Assembly: GCA_900553765.1 (NCBI GenBank) | Contig: USET01000019.1 | Span: 1 to 12,320 of the forward strand | Source of the DNA: an uncultured Mycoplasmatota bacterium | GTDB lineage: Bacteria > Bacillota_I > Bacilli_A > RF39 > UBA660 | Direction of reading: 5' to 3' | Length of the DNA stretch: 12,320 nt | Shown here: positions 1 through 6,812 of the stretch, piece by piece | How the letters are laid out: each line of letters opens with the position of its first letter | Position numbering within the stretch: position 1 is the first letter of the stretch | The notes under the pieces: model-generated | Told to the model about the DNA's origin: nothing | Databases searched by the model: none | The model's input: only the letters and a program-made list of their open reading frames with translations | Program-made: the position numbers and the translations under genes

Positions 1-576
1 TTGATTTGTAAGTGTAAGAGCAATTGACCTTATTTTAGCATCTGTCAATGCCCAATCTTCTGAGGCTTCCGCACTGACATTTTGATTCTCATAAGCAATT
101 GCTAGTTTATCCATCAAGAAATATAGTAAATCATTATAGACGATACTATATCCCATAATACTGTAGCTATCTAATCGAATTTCTTGAAAATACTTTTGCT
201 GAGTTTCATCGTAATATTTATCCGAAACTTCATAATTTGTATTTTCCCTATATTTTTCTTGTAACGTTTCGTATTCCTTCTTATACTGTGTCGTATATTC
301 TTTTACTTTTGGATTTGTCGTCATCTCATCTTCAAATTGAGAACTTGATCCTATCGAAGTCATTACATTCGATAAATCTTCTTCACTATATTTTTGTAAT
401 TCTTTTTCTCCATTTCCAGATGTAATGAAATCTAATACTTCTTCTTGCTTCTCTTGCGATACCTCTTTTTCATTCTCAGGTGCTTTCGAAGGAGATAAAA
501 GCCATATTACAATTCCTATTACAACCAATACTATGATAACCAGTATTCCGATCATCGCTTTTTTATTGTTTTTCAT
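1..576 (-). CDS. Single-pass membrane protein with extracytoplasmic domain, partial (3' end outside window)
   Basis: I read this gene directly on the minus strand: an ATG at 576 opens 192 codons without a stop down to position 1, so the C-terminus lies beyond the window. The start is set by a strong AGAAGGAGG ribosome site 6-7 nt upstream. Residues 1-6 are basic (MKNNKK), residues about 7-27 form one hydrophobic helix, and the rest is hydrophilic, charged and rich in Glu, Lys, Tyr and Gln, with probable coiled-coil or helical stretches around residues 40-130. It is therefore most likely anchored in the membrane with a large outward-facing domain. It has no lipobox and no prepilin cleavage motif. 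It lies 28 bp downstream of the pilin-like gene on the same strand with no terminator between them, so the two are probably co-transcribed and it may serve the same surface structure. I do not recognise the family. Confidence 0.8.
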   Translation of the reverse strand, partial: MKNNKKAMIGILVIIVLVVIGIVIWLLSPSKAPENEKEVSQEKQEEVLDFITSGNGEKELQKYSEEDLSNVMTSIGSSSQFEDEMTTNPKVKEYTTQYKKEYETLQEKYRENTNYEVSDKYYDETQQKYFQEIRLDSYSIMGYSIVYNDLLYFLMDKLAIAYENQNVSAEASEDWALTDAKIRSIALTLTNQ

Positions 577-604
577 TCTTTCCTCCTTCTATTATTTTCA
601 TATA

Positions 605-2704
605 TTAATTTTGTTGCCACGTATGCGTTTTTCCGGTGTGAACACACTTCGTCTGTTGTATTCCCCACCATTCTTTCCATGCACTTAAACTAGGTTGAAA
701 TACTGCTTTTTGACAATTATTACTCCATTTGATAGAAGTAAATTTTCCTGTCGCTCCTCCATTACAATACATAAAGTAATTATTATAATGAGCTTTCCCA
801 GATTCCCAGCTGTTGCGCCATGCATACGATCCGGTATAGACAATCTGATGTGTACCAAGAGAGCTACATCCTTTGGAAGTTCCAGTTACAGCATAAGTAG
901 AACTATTTTGAGACCAATTTGTTCCCGGTGAAGATGTGTCTGCCCCAACCCAAGCAGCTCGTGCTACCGAACAACGGTTAGAGCCATCGTAATTGTTTGT
1001 ACCAGTACATACTTTATAACATATATATTTCGACTGTGTACGAGAAGAAGAATTTCCCCCACCATAATTTTCAAGATATCCTGTTGGCCATTGATTTGCA
1101 CCTGCATATGAACAACTTGTGTCTGTATCATCTAACGTATAGTATTTTACTCCGCTTGCACTAGATGGTTTTATCGTAAAGGTTCTCGCATTCATAGACC
1201 AATTATTTACAGTATATACAGTCGATACTCCAGGATTTATTAACGTCCAATTGGAACGAATCGTAACAGTTCCTACTGCTTTTGCAGTAATTGTATTTCC
1301 ACTCACTGTTGCCAAAGATGAATTCGTCGTCGACCAACTCTTTCTTGTATAACCGCTTGCAGTCATATTTGGTGCAGTTGTCGTCTTTCCGACATCCACA
1401 GTTACCTTTTGTTGGGCACCAGTAATATCATTATTAAATACTATCGTCGTTGTTGCTTGCCAGTGTGCATAAATTGTTACGTTCGATGCTGGCATTACGG
1501 TTGAACTTGAAACTTGCGTTCCTTCACTTGCAGCGGTATACCATCCTAAGAATCTATGATTTGATCTTGTTGGTGTTGGAAGCGTTCCGTATGTTGCCCC
1601 TACAGTTACCTTTTTACTAGTCGGACTAACATTTCCTCCGTTTGCATTATACGTTAAAGTATATTGATTGATCGTCCATTGTGCATACAACGTCTGATTC
1701 GCTGTAATCGTCACTTCTGTTGTAGATGTAATTTTTGTTCCTCCAGTTGTCGCTGTAAACCATCCATTAAATGTATATCCACTTCGTGTCGGTGTTGGAA
1801 GTTCTCCATACGTACTATATTGTGTAACTTCTTTCGTCGTTGGATTGACACTTCCGCCCGTTGCATTAAATGTAACAATATACTTATTCTGTTTCCACTG
1901 TGCGTATAATGTGTGATTGTCTCCATTTTTTACATTTGTATCCTTTGTAATGAGAGAGCCACCACTTTTTGCAGTATACCATCCGAGGAAGGTATATCCT
2001 TTTCTCGTCGTCGTTGGAAGTTCTCCATAAGGTTTTCCGACTGTTACCACCATAGTCTTCGTAACAGCACTTCCTCCATTTGCATCAAAACTTACTGTTG
2101 GAGTCTTCGCTTGCCAGTGTGCATACAACGTATGATTTCTCGTAATCGTAATACGTTGATCAGCGCTTACCTGCTCTCCACCCGTTTTTTCAGTGAACCA
2201 ACCTAAGAATATATATCCACTTCGCGTCGGCGTTGGAATTTCGCCGTATTTCGCTTTATATGTTCGTGCTAACGATGCTGGTGTTACACTTCCTCCATTC
2301 GCATCTAACAAAACTAGAATGCTCTGATTACTTCCTTTCTTAATTTGGAAAGAATAAGTGTAATCAGCATTGACTGTTACTTCTACTTGTGTCTCGATTG
2401 GTAAATCTTCATTCGTTTCCGGATCTGTTACGACGTTTCGAATATACCCCTCACTCATAAGTTCATCGATCGTAACATAAGCTTGTCCCCCCGGAGCAGC
2501 GAGTGCTGGATAAAAATCCTTGTTTTCTACAAAATAAGATTCACTTGCCGCATACAATTCGACAAGATATCGTTCATAAGTACTCTCGACATCCTTTTTC
2601 ATCATATTACTAATCGTTGGTAATCCAACCAAAAGAATAATGGACATAACGACAATAACTCCCATCAATTCAATGAGCGTAAATCCTTTTCTTGATTCTC
2701 TCAC
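605..2704 (-). CDS. Type IV prepilin-like surface protein with InlB-type repeats and Cys-rich C-terminal domain
   Basis: A 699-residue protein with a class III (prepilin) signal: RKG followed by FTLIE, giving cleavage after Gly7, Phe at +1 and Glu at +5, then a hydrophobic helix to about residue 30. Residues 31-125 resemble a short ComGC/GspG-like pilin body. Four InlB B-repeat/Flg_new units follow (about 129-197, 202-270, 275-343, 348-415), each with DANGG-like, PTPTRSGY, GW(F/Y)T and LYAxW landmarks. Residues 420-486 are a fifth, divergent unit whose second half reads like a Big_2 Ig-like domain. Residues 520-699 are aromatic-rich and hold all eight cysteines of the protein. The start is GTG with a GGTGA ribosome site just upstream. 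Ordinary pilins are 100-200 residues, so the extension is unusual. It is probably exported and N-methylated by a prepilin peptidase; an adhesive or pilus-tip role is inference. First gene of a two-gene operon. Confidence 0.88.
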   Translation of the reverse strand: MRESRKGFTLIELMGVIVVMSIILLVGLPTISNMMKKDVESTYERYLVELYAASESYFVENKDFYPALAAPGGQAYVTIDELMSEGYIRNVVTDPETNEDLPIETQVEVTVNADYTYSFQIKKGSNQSILVLLDANGGSVTPASLARTYKAKYGEIPTPTRSGYIFLGWFTEKTGGEQVSADQRITITRNHTLYAHWQAKTPTVSFDANGGSAVTKTMVVTVGKPYGELPTTTRKGYTFLGWYTAKSGGSLITKDTNVKNGDNHTLYAQWKQNKYIVTFNATGGSVNPTTKEVTQYSTYGELPTPTRSGYTFNGWFTATTGGTKITSTTEVTITANQTLYAQWTINQYTLTYNANGGNVSPTSKKVTVGATYGTLPTPTRSNHRFLGWYTAASEGTQVSSSTVMPASNVTIYAHWQATTTIVFNNDITGAQQKVTVDVGKTTTAPNMTASGYTRKSWSTTNSSLATVSGNTITAKAVGTVTIRSNWTLINPGVSTVYTVNNWSMNARTFTIKPSSASGVKYYTLDDTDTSCSYAGANQWPTGYLENYGGGNSSSRTQSKYICYKVCTGTNNYDGSNRCSVARAAWVGADTSSPGTNWSQNSSTYAVTGTSKGCSSLGTHQIVYTGSYAWRNSWESGKAHYNNYFMYCNGGATGKFTSIKWSNNCQKAVFQPSLSAWKEWWGIQQTKCVHTGKTHTWQQN
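1247..2320 (-). repeat. Tandem InlB/Flg_new-type protein repeats, period 71-73 codons
   Basis: Inside the pilin-like gene, five units are spaced so that their closing tryptophans fall at residues 197, 270, 343, 415 and 486. Unit positions on the DNA are about 2320-2114, 2101-1895, 1882-1676, 1663-1460 and 1447-1247. Units 1-4 are clear InlB B-repeats; unit 5 is degenerate. DNA is also partly conserved: a stretch encoding the PTPTRSGY region is nearly identical at about 1779-1801 and 2216-2238, which points to duplication within the gene. Confidence 0.88.
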
Positions 2705-2744
2705 AATTTCACCAACCTATCGTTTTCGATTCTATCTTATGTTA

Positions 2745-2773
2745 AGTATATCGTTTATTAAAGCGAATGTCAA
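2745..2773 (-). promoter_or_regulatory. Sigma-A type promoter for the pilin-like operon
   Basis: On the minus strand, TTGACA (2768-2773) is followed after exactly 17 bp by TATACT (2745-2750): a perfect -35 and a 5/6 -10. The predicted transcript starts near 2738, giving a leader of about 34 nt before the GTG at 2704. The promoter lies directly after the terminator of the upstream operon, so the pilin-like operon should be transcribed independently. Confidence 0.85.
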
Positions 2774-2774
2774 T

Positions 2775-2801
2775 AAAGAAAAAAAGGCATTACTGCCCTT
2801 T
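2775..2801 (-). terminator. Intrinsic terminator of the ftsY-ylxM-herA operon
   Basis: Minus-strand hairpin AAAGGGCA / TGCCTTTT (arms 2794-2801 and 2782-2789, one G-U wobble, 4-nt loop) runs straight into a T7-C-TTT tract. The TAA stop of the HerA-like gene forms part of the loop. Confidence 0.85.
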
Positions 2802-4562
2802 GTTTTGATGTACTGCCCACGTATCTACAATGTCGCAACTACTGCTTGATGGCTCTGGATTTGGCATCTCCATATGGATAATCATAGGAACTTTAAATGC
2901 TTTACCAAAAGCGACGCAAGTACCTGGTTGCAAGCTCTTTTGCTTCTCTACGACTTCCTCACTAACATTAGGAAGCATCTTACGAATATACTCGAGATCT
3001 CTTGGGTGATTCATCTTAAAAATCATGAAATTCGTACACTGCGAAATAACTGTTTCCGAAATTTCTGCAGGTCGCTGTGAAATTAAATTAAAGATGAGTC
3101 CATACTTACGTCCCTCTTTCGCAACACGTTCGAAAATATTATACCCTAATAAAAATTTATCAGTATCGTTTTGAACGTAACGGTGAGCCTCCTCCAAGAA
3201 AATATGAAATGGAATTGATGCACGTTGTGGAAGCATCTTCGTAAAGTGAAACAACATCTTCGTATAGATCTTTGTCACTACTTTTGCAAATGAATCTTCT
3301 ACATCCTCTAAGTTAAAGTTAACAATTTGTGCCTTACGTCCATTCTTATTGACCAAACTTGCAATGTAATTTTCTTCAGTAATGAAATTAGGGTAATTAA
3401 AATACTTTGCATTTTCTCCAATTACTAATGCATGTAATCTTACTTTTAATGTAATCGCATCTCCATAAGTCTTAGCATTTTGTAAAAGACCTTCACTGAT
3501 CAAAGTAAAATTGAGTGCTTTTTCTAGATCCTCAAGTGTAAACTTGTTTTTCGTCTGTGCTTCATATTTATCTAATTCTTCATCGATAAAGCTACTTACA
3601 TATTCTGTTACTAAAATACTTTCAACAAATTCACCAGTTTTATTGACGATAAAACATTCCCTAAATTTACGAGTGTATCCAGCCCCTTGTACCACTGCTT
3701 CTAAATTGAATTGTGGTGTGGAACATGTTTGCAAAATAGAGAAAATATCATTTCTCTTACTTAAAGATGTTTGATTGGTATATAAAATCATCATAATCGC
3801 TTTTGCAATCAAATGATTTTTGTATTTTAAAGACTGCTCACTACTCTCCGCAAAAATAGAAGTCAACTTTAACATACGTTCAATAATTGGCAACTGTGAG
3901 TGCTCTGTTGCACCAAGTAACAATGCATAATCATCGACATCGAGTAACCAAGGTGGAATCGATAATATCTCTCCCCCGTTTACTTCTTTGACATTCGTCG
4001 TATAAAATTTAAAGTTAAAATTAGGATTTAACGTATTGACTGACATAAATGCATTATGATATTCCCCGTAAGCATCAAAAATAAAGAAATTAGAACGAAA
4101 TGGTGGAAGGTTTGGATTGACAAATACATTTTGTAAAAGTCGTGCGACACCACAAGATTTACCACTACCAGTATTACCAAAGATAGCCATATGATTTGCA
4201 AATAAATCGTTAATATTTACCCTTACTGGATAATTATCGTAAAGTGGAGAATATCCGAGTAGTAAACTTTCCGGTCCATCCTCTCCAACGATCATCGCAA
4301 GTTCCTCTTTCGTGATAATTCGAATATTAGCAGATAATGTAGGTTTTCGAATGACTCCACCTATAAATCTACCATTCGATATTTCCCCTAAGAAGTGCAC
4401 TTTTATAATATCTTTACTAATGTCTTCTACTTCCCCTAAAATTTTCTTCTTTTCATCCTCAAAGACAATGTGCATATTCATTAAATTTGTTGCAAGCGGA
4501 GTTCCCTCTTTAATTTTAATATGTGCGACAGTATCGCTAATATAAAGTATTTCTCCAAACAT
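2790..4562 (-). CDS. HerA-like hexameric ATPase/DNA translocase (HAS-barrel plus DUF87)
   Basis: A 590-residue FtsK/HerA-superfamily ATPase. Residues about 1-90 look like the HAS-barrel that precedes HerA ATPase domains. Walker A is GNTGSGKS at 129-136; the HerA-typical IFDAYGEY motif is at 161-168; Walker B with two glutamates (IFLEEAH) is at 454-460; a basic EGRKYG stretch (483-488) likely supplies the trans-acting arginine; SQRP (495-498) is the sensor-like motif. It is a soluble protein with no membrane helix. Known HerA proteins pump or unwind DNA as hexamers, often with the NurA nuclease or, in defence systems, with a SIR2- or DUF4297-type partner. No such partner is visible here. It is the last gene of the ftsY operon, 18 bp after ylxM, with a GAAAAGGGG ribosome site. 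The family is clear; the cellular job is not. Confidence 0.88.
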   Translation of the reverse strand: MFGEILYISDTVAHIKIKEGTPLATNLMNMHIVFEDEKKKILGEVEDISKDIIKVHFLGEISNGRFIGGVIRKPTLSANIRIITKEELAMIVGEDGPESLLLGYSPLYDNYPVRVNINDLFANHMAIFGNTGSGKSCGVARLLQNVFVNPNLPPFRSNFFIFDAYGEYHNAFMSVNTLNPNFNFKFYTTNVKEVNGGEILSIPPWLLDVDDYALLLGATEHSQLPIIERMLKLTSIFAESSEQSLKYKNHLIAKAIMMILYTNQTSLSKRNDIFSILQTCSTPQFNLEAVVQGAGYTRKFRECFIVNKTGEFVESILVTEYVSSFIDEELDKYEAQTKNKFTLEDLEKALNFTLISEGLLQNAKTYGDAITLKVRLHALVIGENAKYFNYPNFITEENYIASLVNKNGRKAQIVNFNLEDVEDSFAKVVTKIYTKMLFHFTKMLPQRASIPFHIFLEEAHRYVQNDTDKFLLGYNIFERVAKEGRKYGLIFNLISQRPAEISETVISQCTNFMIFKMNHPRDLEYIRKMLPNVSEEVVEKQKSLQPGTCVAFGKAFKVPMIIHMEMPNPEPSSSSCDIVDTWAVHQNKGQ

Positions 4563-4580
4563 AAAAAACCCCTTTTCTTT

Positions 4581-4868
4581 TTAAATCCAATCTTCAATTA
4601 ATTCTATAATATCATTTTTTCCCTTTAATGTGTCTAAAATCTTTTGTTTCTTTTCATATAAATGTAAACAAGCTTCGTAATGATACAATTTCTCCTCGAC
4701 ATCTTTAATTTGCTTATGCACTGCATTTCTACTAATATTGTAGTTTTCACTCATCTCTGATAACGTCAGATTTTGAAAGTAGTAATCCTCGAAATAATTC
4801 CTCTGTTTTTCCGTTAGTAATTCTTTATAATAATCATATAAATTATTAAGATAAAATACTGATTCCAA
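4581..4868 (-). CDS. ylxM: YlxM-family putative DNA-binding protein (SRP-associated)
   Basis: A 95-residue protein matching the YlxM/UPF0122 family: an N-terminal LNNLYDYYKELLTEKQ segment like the known YlxM start, then a sigma-region-4-like helix-turn-helix at about residues 35-57 (LTLSEMSENYNISRNAVHKQ). YlxM genes commonly sit with ftsY and ffh, the signal recognition particle genes, and the same context holds here with ftsY two genes upstream. The start appears to be TTG at 4868: an in-frame TAG lies three codons further upstream, and later starts would cut into the conserved N-terminus. No strong ribosome site is visible, but the gene overlaps the preceding one by 23 nt, so translation is probably coupled. 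ffh itself is not in the window. Confidence 0.85.
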   Translation of the reverse strand: MESVFYLNNLYDYYKELLTEKQRNYFEDYYFQNLTLSEMSENYNISRNAVHKQIKDVEEKLYHYEACLHLYEKKQKILDTLKGKNDIIELIEDWI

Positions 4869-5112
4869 GTGGTTCTAACCCAGCAACCAATGCAAATAAT
4901 ATTCCACACGTAATATAGATAACTGTCATATATTTACGGTGATATATTTTATGATTATTATATCCCATTAAGAAAAACAGAAAAGCGAGTAAAATTTCGA
5001 AAAAGATGATATATGCAGCGTCGATCAGGCAATAAATTCCAAGCGCTAATAAAGCAATTAAACTATAAAATTGCAACTGTAAAGAAGCAGGAATGCTTTT
5101 TTTTGTTTTCAT
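4846..5112 (-). CDS. Small three-helix membrane protein of unknown function
   Basis: An 88-residue protein with a basic N-terminus (MKTKK) and three hydrophobic stretches at about residues 14-30, 33-49 and 61-80, separated by short loops, one of them basic (HKIYHRK at 54-60). I do not recognise the family. The ATG at 5112 follows the ftsY stop by 4 nt, and its AAAGGAG ribosome site lies inside the last codons of ftsY, so it is translated as part of the ftsY operon. Its 3' end overlaps the ylxM start by 23 nt. Placement between the SRP receptor and ylxM suggests, but does not show, a link to membrane-protein targeting. Confidence 0.75.
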   Translation of the reverse strand: MKTKKSIPASLQLQFYSLIALLALGIYCLIDAAYIIFFEILLAFLFFLMGYNNHKIYHRKYMTVIYITCGILFALVAGLEPLGISILS

Positions 5113-5116
5113 TTTC

Positions 5117-6103
5117 CTACTCTCCTTTCACATCGTCGAATAATCCATAGATATATTTTTCGATATCGAAGACTCTAAGATCTTCCTTCTTTTCCCCAAG
5201 TCCAATATATTTGACAGGAATTCCAACCATCTCTTTAATAGCTAGAACAATACCACCTTTTGCAGTACCATCTAATTTTGTCAAAACAATTCCCGTGATA
5301 TTGGTGATGCTTTTAAAGCTTTTCGCTTGACTAATCCCATTTTGTCCTGTCGTCGCATCTAATACCAAAAGTGTCTCGTGAGGCGCTCCAGGGATCATTT
5401 TTCCAATCACTTTATTGATTTTTTCAAGTTCGTTCATCAAATTATCCTTGTTTTGTAGTCTACCTGCTGTATCGATCAAAACGACATCCACATCTTCTCT
5501 TAAAGCTCGATCCAGTCCATCGTACATTACACTCGCAGGATCCGCATGCTCTTTATAAACAACTGGAACATCTACCGTTTGTCCCCACTCTTGTATTTGC
5601 TCTACTGCACCAGCACGGAAAGTATCCCCTGCAACCAAAAGAACTTTTTTTCCTTGTTCTTTTAATTGATACGCTAATTTCCCAATCGTCGTCGTTTTTC
5701 CAACACCGTTAACCCCGACAAATAAAATAACGGTTGGACCATTTTCGGCGTACCGAATTTTATTGACGATAATATCGTTGTTAACATAGATAATAAACAT
5801 CTCATCGACGATGATCTCTCTTAGATCTTCCGGCGATTCAATATGTTCCTTTTTTACTCTTTTCCTTAACTGATCGATAAAATCCATCACTGTATTAACA
5901 CCGATATCTGCCATAATCAAAATGTTTTCTAACTCTTCAAAATATTCATCGTTTACTTTACGATATTTTTTTGAGAGAGTTCCCAATTGATTTGAAAATT
6001 CTTTTCTTGTTTTTTCTAACCCTTTTTGATAATTCTCTATTTCTTTTTTCTCTTCTTTATTTCCTGTTTTCAAAATATTTTTAAACTTATCAAAGAGTCC
6101 CAT
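5117..6103 (-). CDS. ftsY: Signal recognition particle receptor FtsY
   Basis: A 328-residue SRP-type GTPase that receives the SRP-ribosome complex at the cytoplasmic membrane. The N-terminus is a short charged A-domain (residues 1-25), followed by the helical N-domain (about 26-115). The GTPase domain shows G1 GVNGVGKT (130-137), the family-specific DTFRAGAVEQ (160-169), G3 DTAGR (211-215), G4 TKLDGTAKGG (275-284) and the closing GLGE motif (301-304) before the VFD segment. All catalytic motifs are intact. The short A-domain is typical of Gram-positive FtsY and contrasts with the long acidic one of enterobacteria. The ATG at 6103 has a GAGAGGTGA ribosome site. It heads an operon with a small membrane protein, ylxM and a HerA-like ATPase, and is separated from the upstream genes by a terminator. 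Confidence 0.97.
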   Translation of the reverse strand: MGLFDKFKNILKTGNKEEKKEIENYQKGLEKTRKEFSNQLGTLSKKYRKVNDEYFEELENILIMADIGVNTVMDFIDQLRKRVKKEHIESPEDLREIIVDEMFIIYVNNDIIVNKIRYAENGPTVILFVGVNGVGKTTTIGKLAYQLKEQGKKVLLVAGDTFRAGAVEQIQEWGQTVDVPVVYKEHADPASVMYDGLDRALREDVDVVLIDTAGRLQNKDNLMNELEKINKVIGKMIPGAPHETLLVLDATTGQNGISQAKSFKSITNITGIVLTKLDGTAKGGIVLAIKEMVGIPVKYIGLGEKKEDLRVFDIEKYIYGLFDDVKGE

Positions 6104-6129
6104 AAATTCACCTCTCCCACTCTATTACC

Positions 6130-6135
6130 ATTTTA
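6130..6135 (-). promoter_or_regulatory. Possible -10 box for the ftsY operon
   Basis: A minus-strand TAAAAT preceded by TG lies between the upstream terminator and ftsY, and would start transcription near 6123, about 20 nt before the ATG. No convincing -35 is present 15-18 bp upstream. A promoter is expected here because a terminator lies immediately before it. Confidence 0.35.
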
Positions 6136-6139
6136 CACG

Positions 6140-6169
6140 AAAAAATGTGAAAATACTAGATTCTCACAT
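6140..6169 (-). terminator. Intrinsic terminator after the paralogue pair
   Basis: Minus-strand hairpin with a 10-bp stem (6160-6169 with 6145-6154, one G-U wobble), 5-nt loop at 6155-6159, followed by a T-tract at 6140-6144. The TGA stop at 6164-6166 is buried in the stem. Confidence 0.85.
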
Positions 6170-6799
6170 CATTTTATTTTGTTTAAAACTATTTTCAGTC
6201 AGTGGATACTCAGGACTTCCCGGGATACGGCACGCTCCAGTCTCAAGCCATTGTGCTCCGTTTCTATCTAAATATTGCTCTTTCAATTGTCGATATGTTC
6301 TTTCTTGAGCCTCAGTAAGCACCTCCGGTTTTTCTATGAAAACCCCCGTTTCGTCTCTTTCAATATCGTAAAAAACTCTTCCTATCATATAGGAATGATC
6401 TAGTATAGTTCGAAATGTCGCCATTTGATTTCTCTTTTGAATCAAAAGTTCCACCTCATCGGTATCCATGTTTAAATCAAAAGCATTTTCCTCGATCCAA
6501 TCCAATAATAAATCGATATGAAAATCAGCGCAAGTTCCTGTTTTTAAATGAAATTCTCCATCCTTTGAAATCAAAAATAGCTGAACCGGAGTTTGAAGAA
6601 AATGATGTAATCGCGCCTTAGCCAACGCAATAGACTTTTCTCTCGTATCATAACCTTCGACGACATCAGAAATTTCATCGATTCCCATCATTTTAACACT
6701 TGTAAAAAACTCTTCCATCGCCATTTGTAAGTTTTGCAACTCTTCCTCTGAAGTAATATCCCAATTTTGCAATTCTTCTTTTTCTAACTGTTCTCTCAT
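6164..6799 (-). CDS. Hypothetical protein, downstream member of a paralogue pair
   Basis: A 211-residue acidic, soluble protein with no signal peptide or membrane helix. I do not recognise the family. It aligns by eye with the gene directly upstream: PVQLFLISKDGEFHLK (71-86) matches PPQIIFILKDGKVFHK there, preceded in both by an amphipathic helix (RLHHFLQ / CLKKYIA) and followed by a His and a Trp- or Phe-containing helix. The C-terminal third holds RVFYDIERDETGVFIEKP and a Pro/Gly-rich stretch (CRIPGSPEYPL). The ATG at 6799 has a TAGGAGGA ribosome site 8 nt away that includes the stop of the upstream gene, so translation is coupled. A terminator ends transcription at its stop codon. Confidence 0.8.
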   Translation of the reverse strand: MREQLEKEELQNWDITSEEELQNLQMAMEEFFTSVKMMGIDEISDVVEGYDTREKSIALAKARLHHFLQTPVQLFLISKDGEFHLKTGTCADFHIDLLLDWIEENAFDLNMDTDEVELLIQKRNQMATFRTILDHSYMIGRVFYDIERDETGVFIEKPEVLTEAQERTYRQLKEQYLDRNGAQWLETGACRIPGSPEYPLTENSFKQNKMM

Positions 6800-6812
6800 A
6801 GCTTTCGTCCTC

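Noticed and set aside
237..688. Two plus-strand reading frames (62 and 87 codons)
   Set aside because: They lie antisense to the membrane-protein gene (1-576) and the pilin 3' end, lack ribosome sites and resemble no protein.
1664..2206. Plus-strand Cys/Arg-rich frames opposite the pilin repeats
   Set aside because: Their repetitive composition simply mirrors the InlB repeats on the other strand.
1247..2320. Regularly spaced repeats that could suggest a CRISPR or satellite array
   Set aside because: The period is about 216-219 bp, matches whole codons, and each unit encodes an InlB-type repeat inside one open frame.
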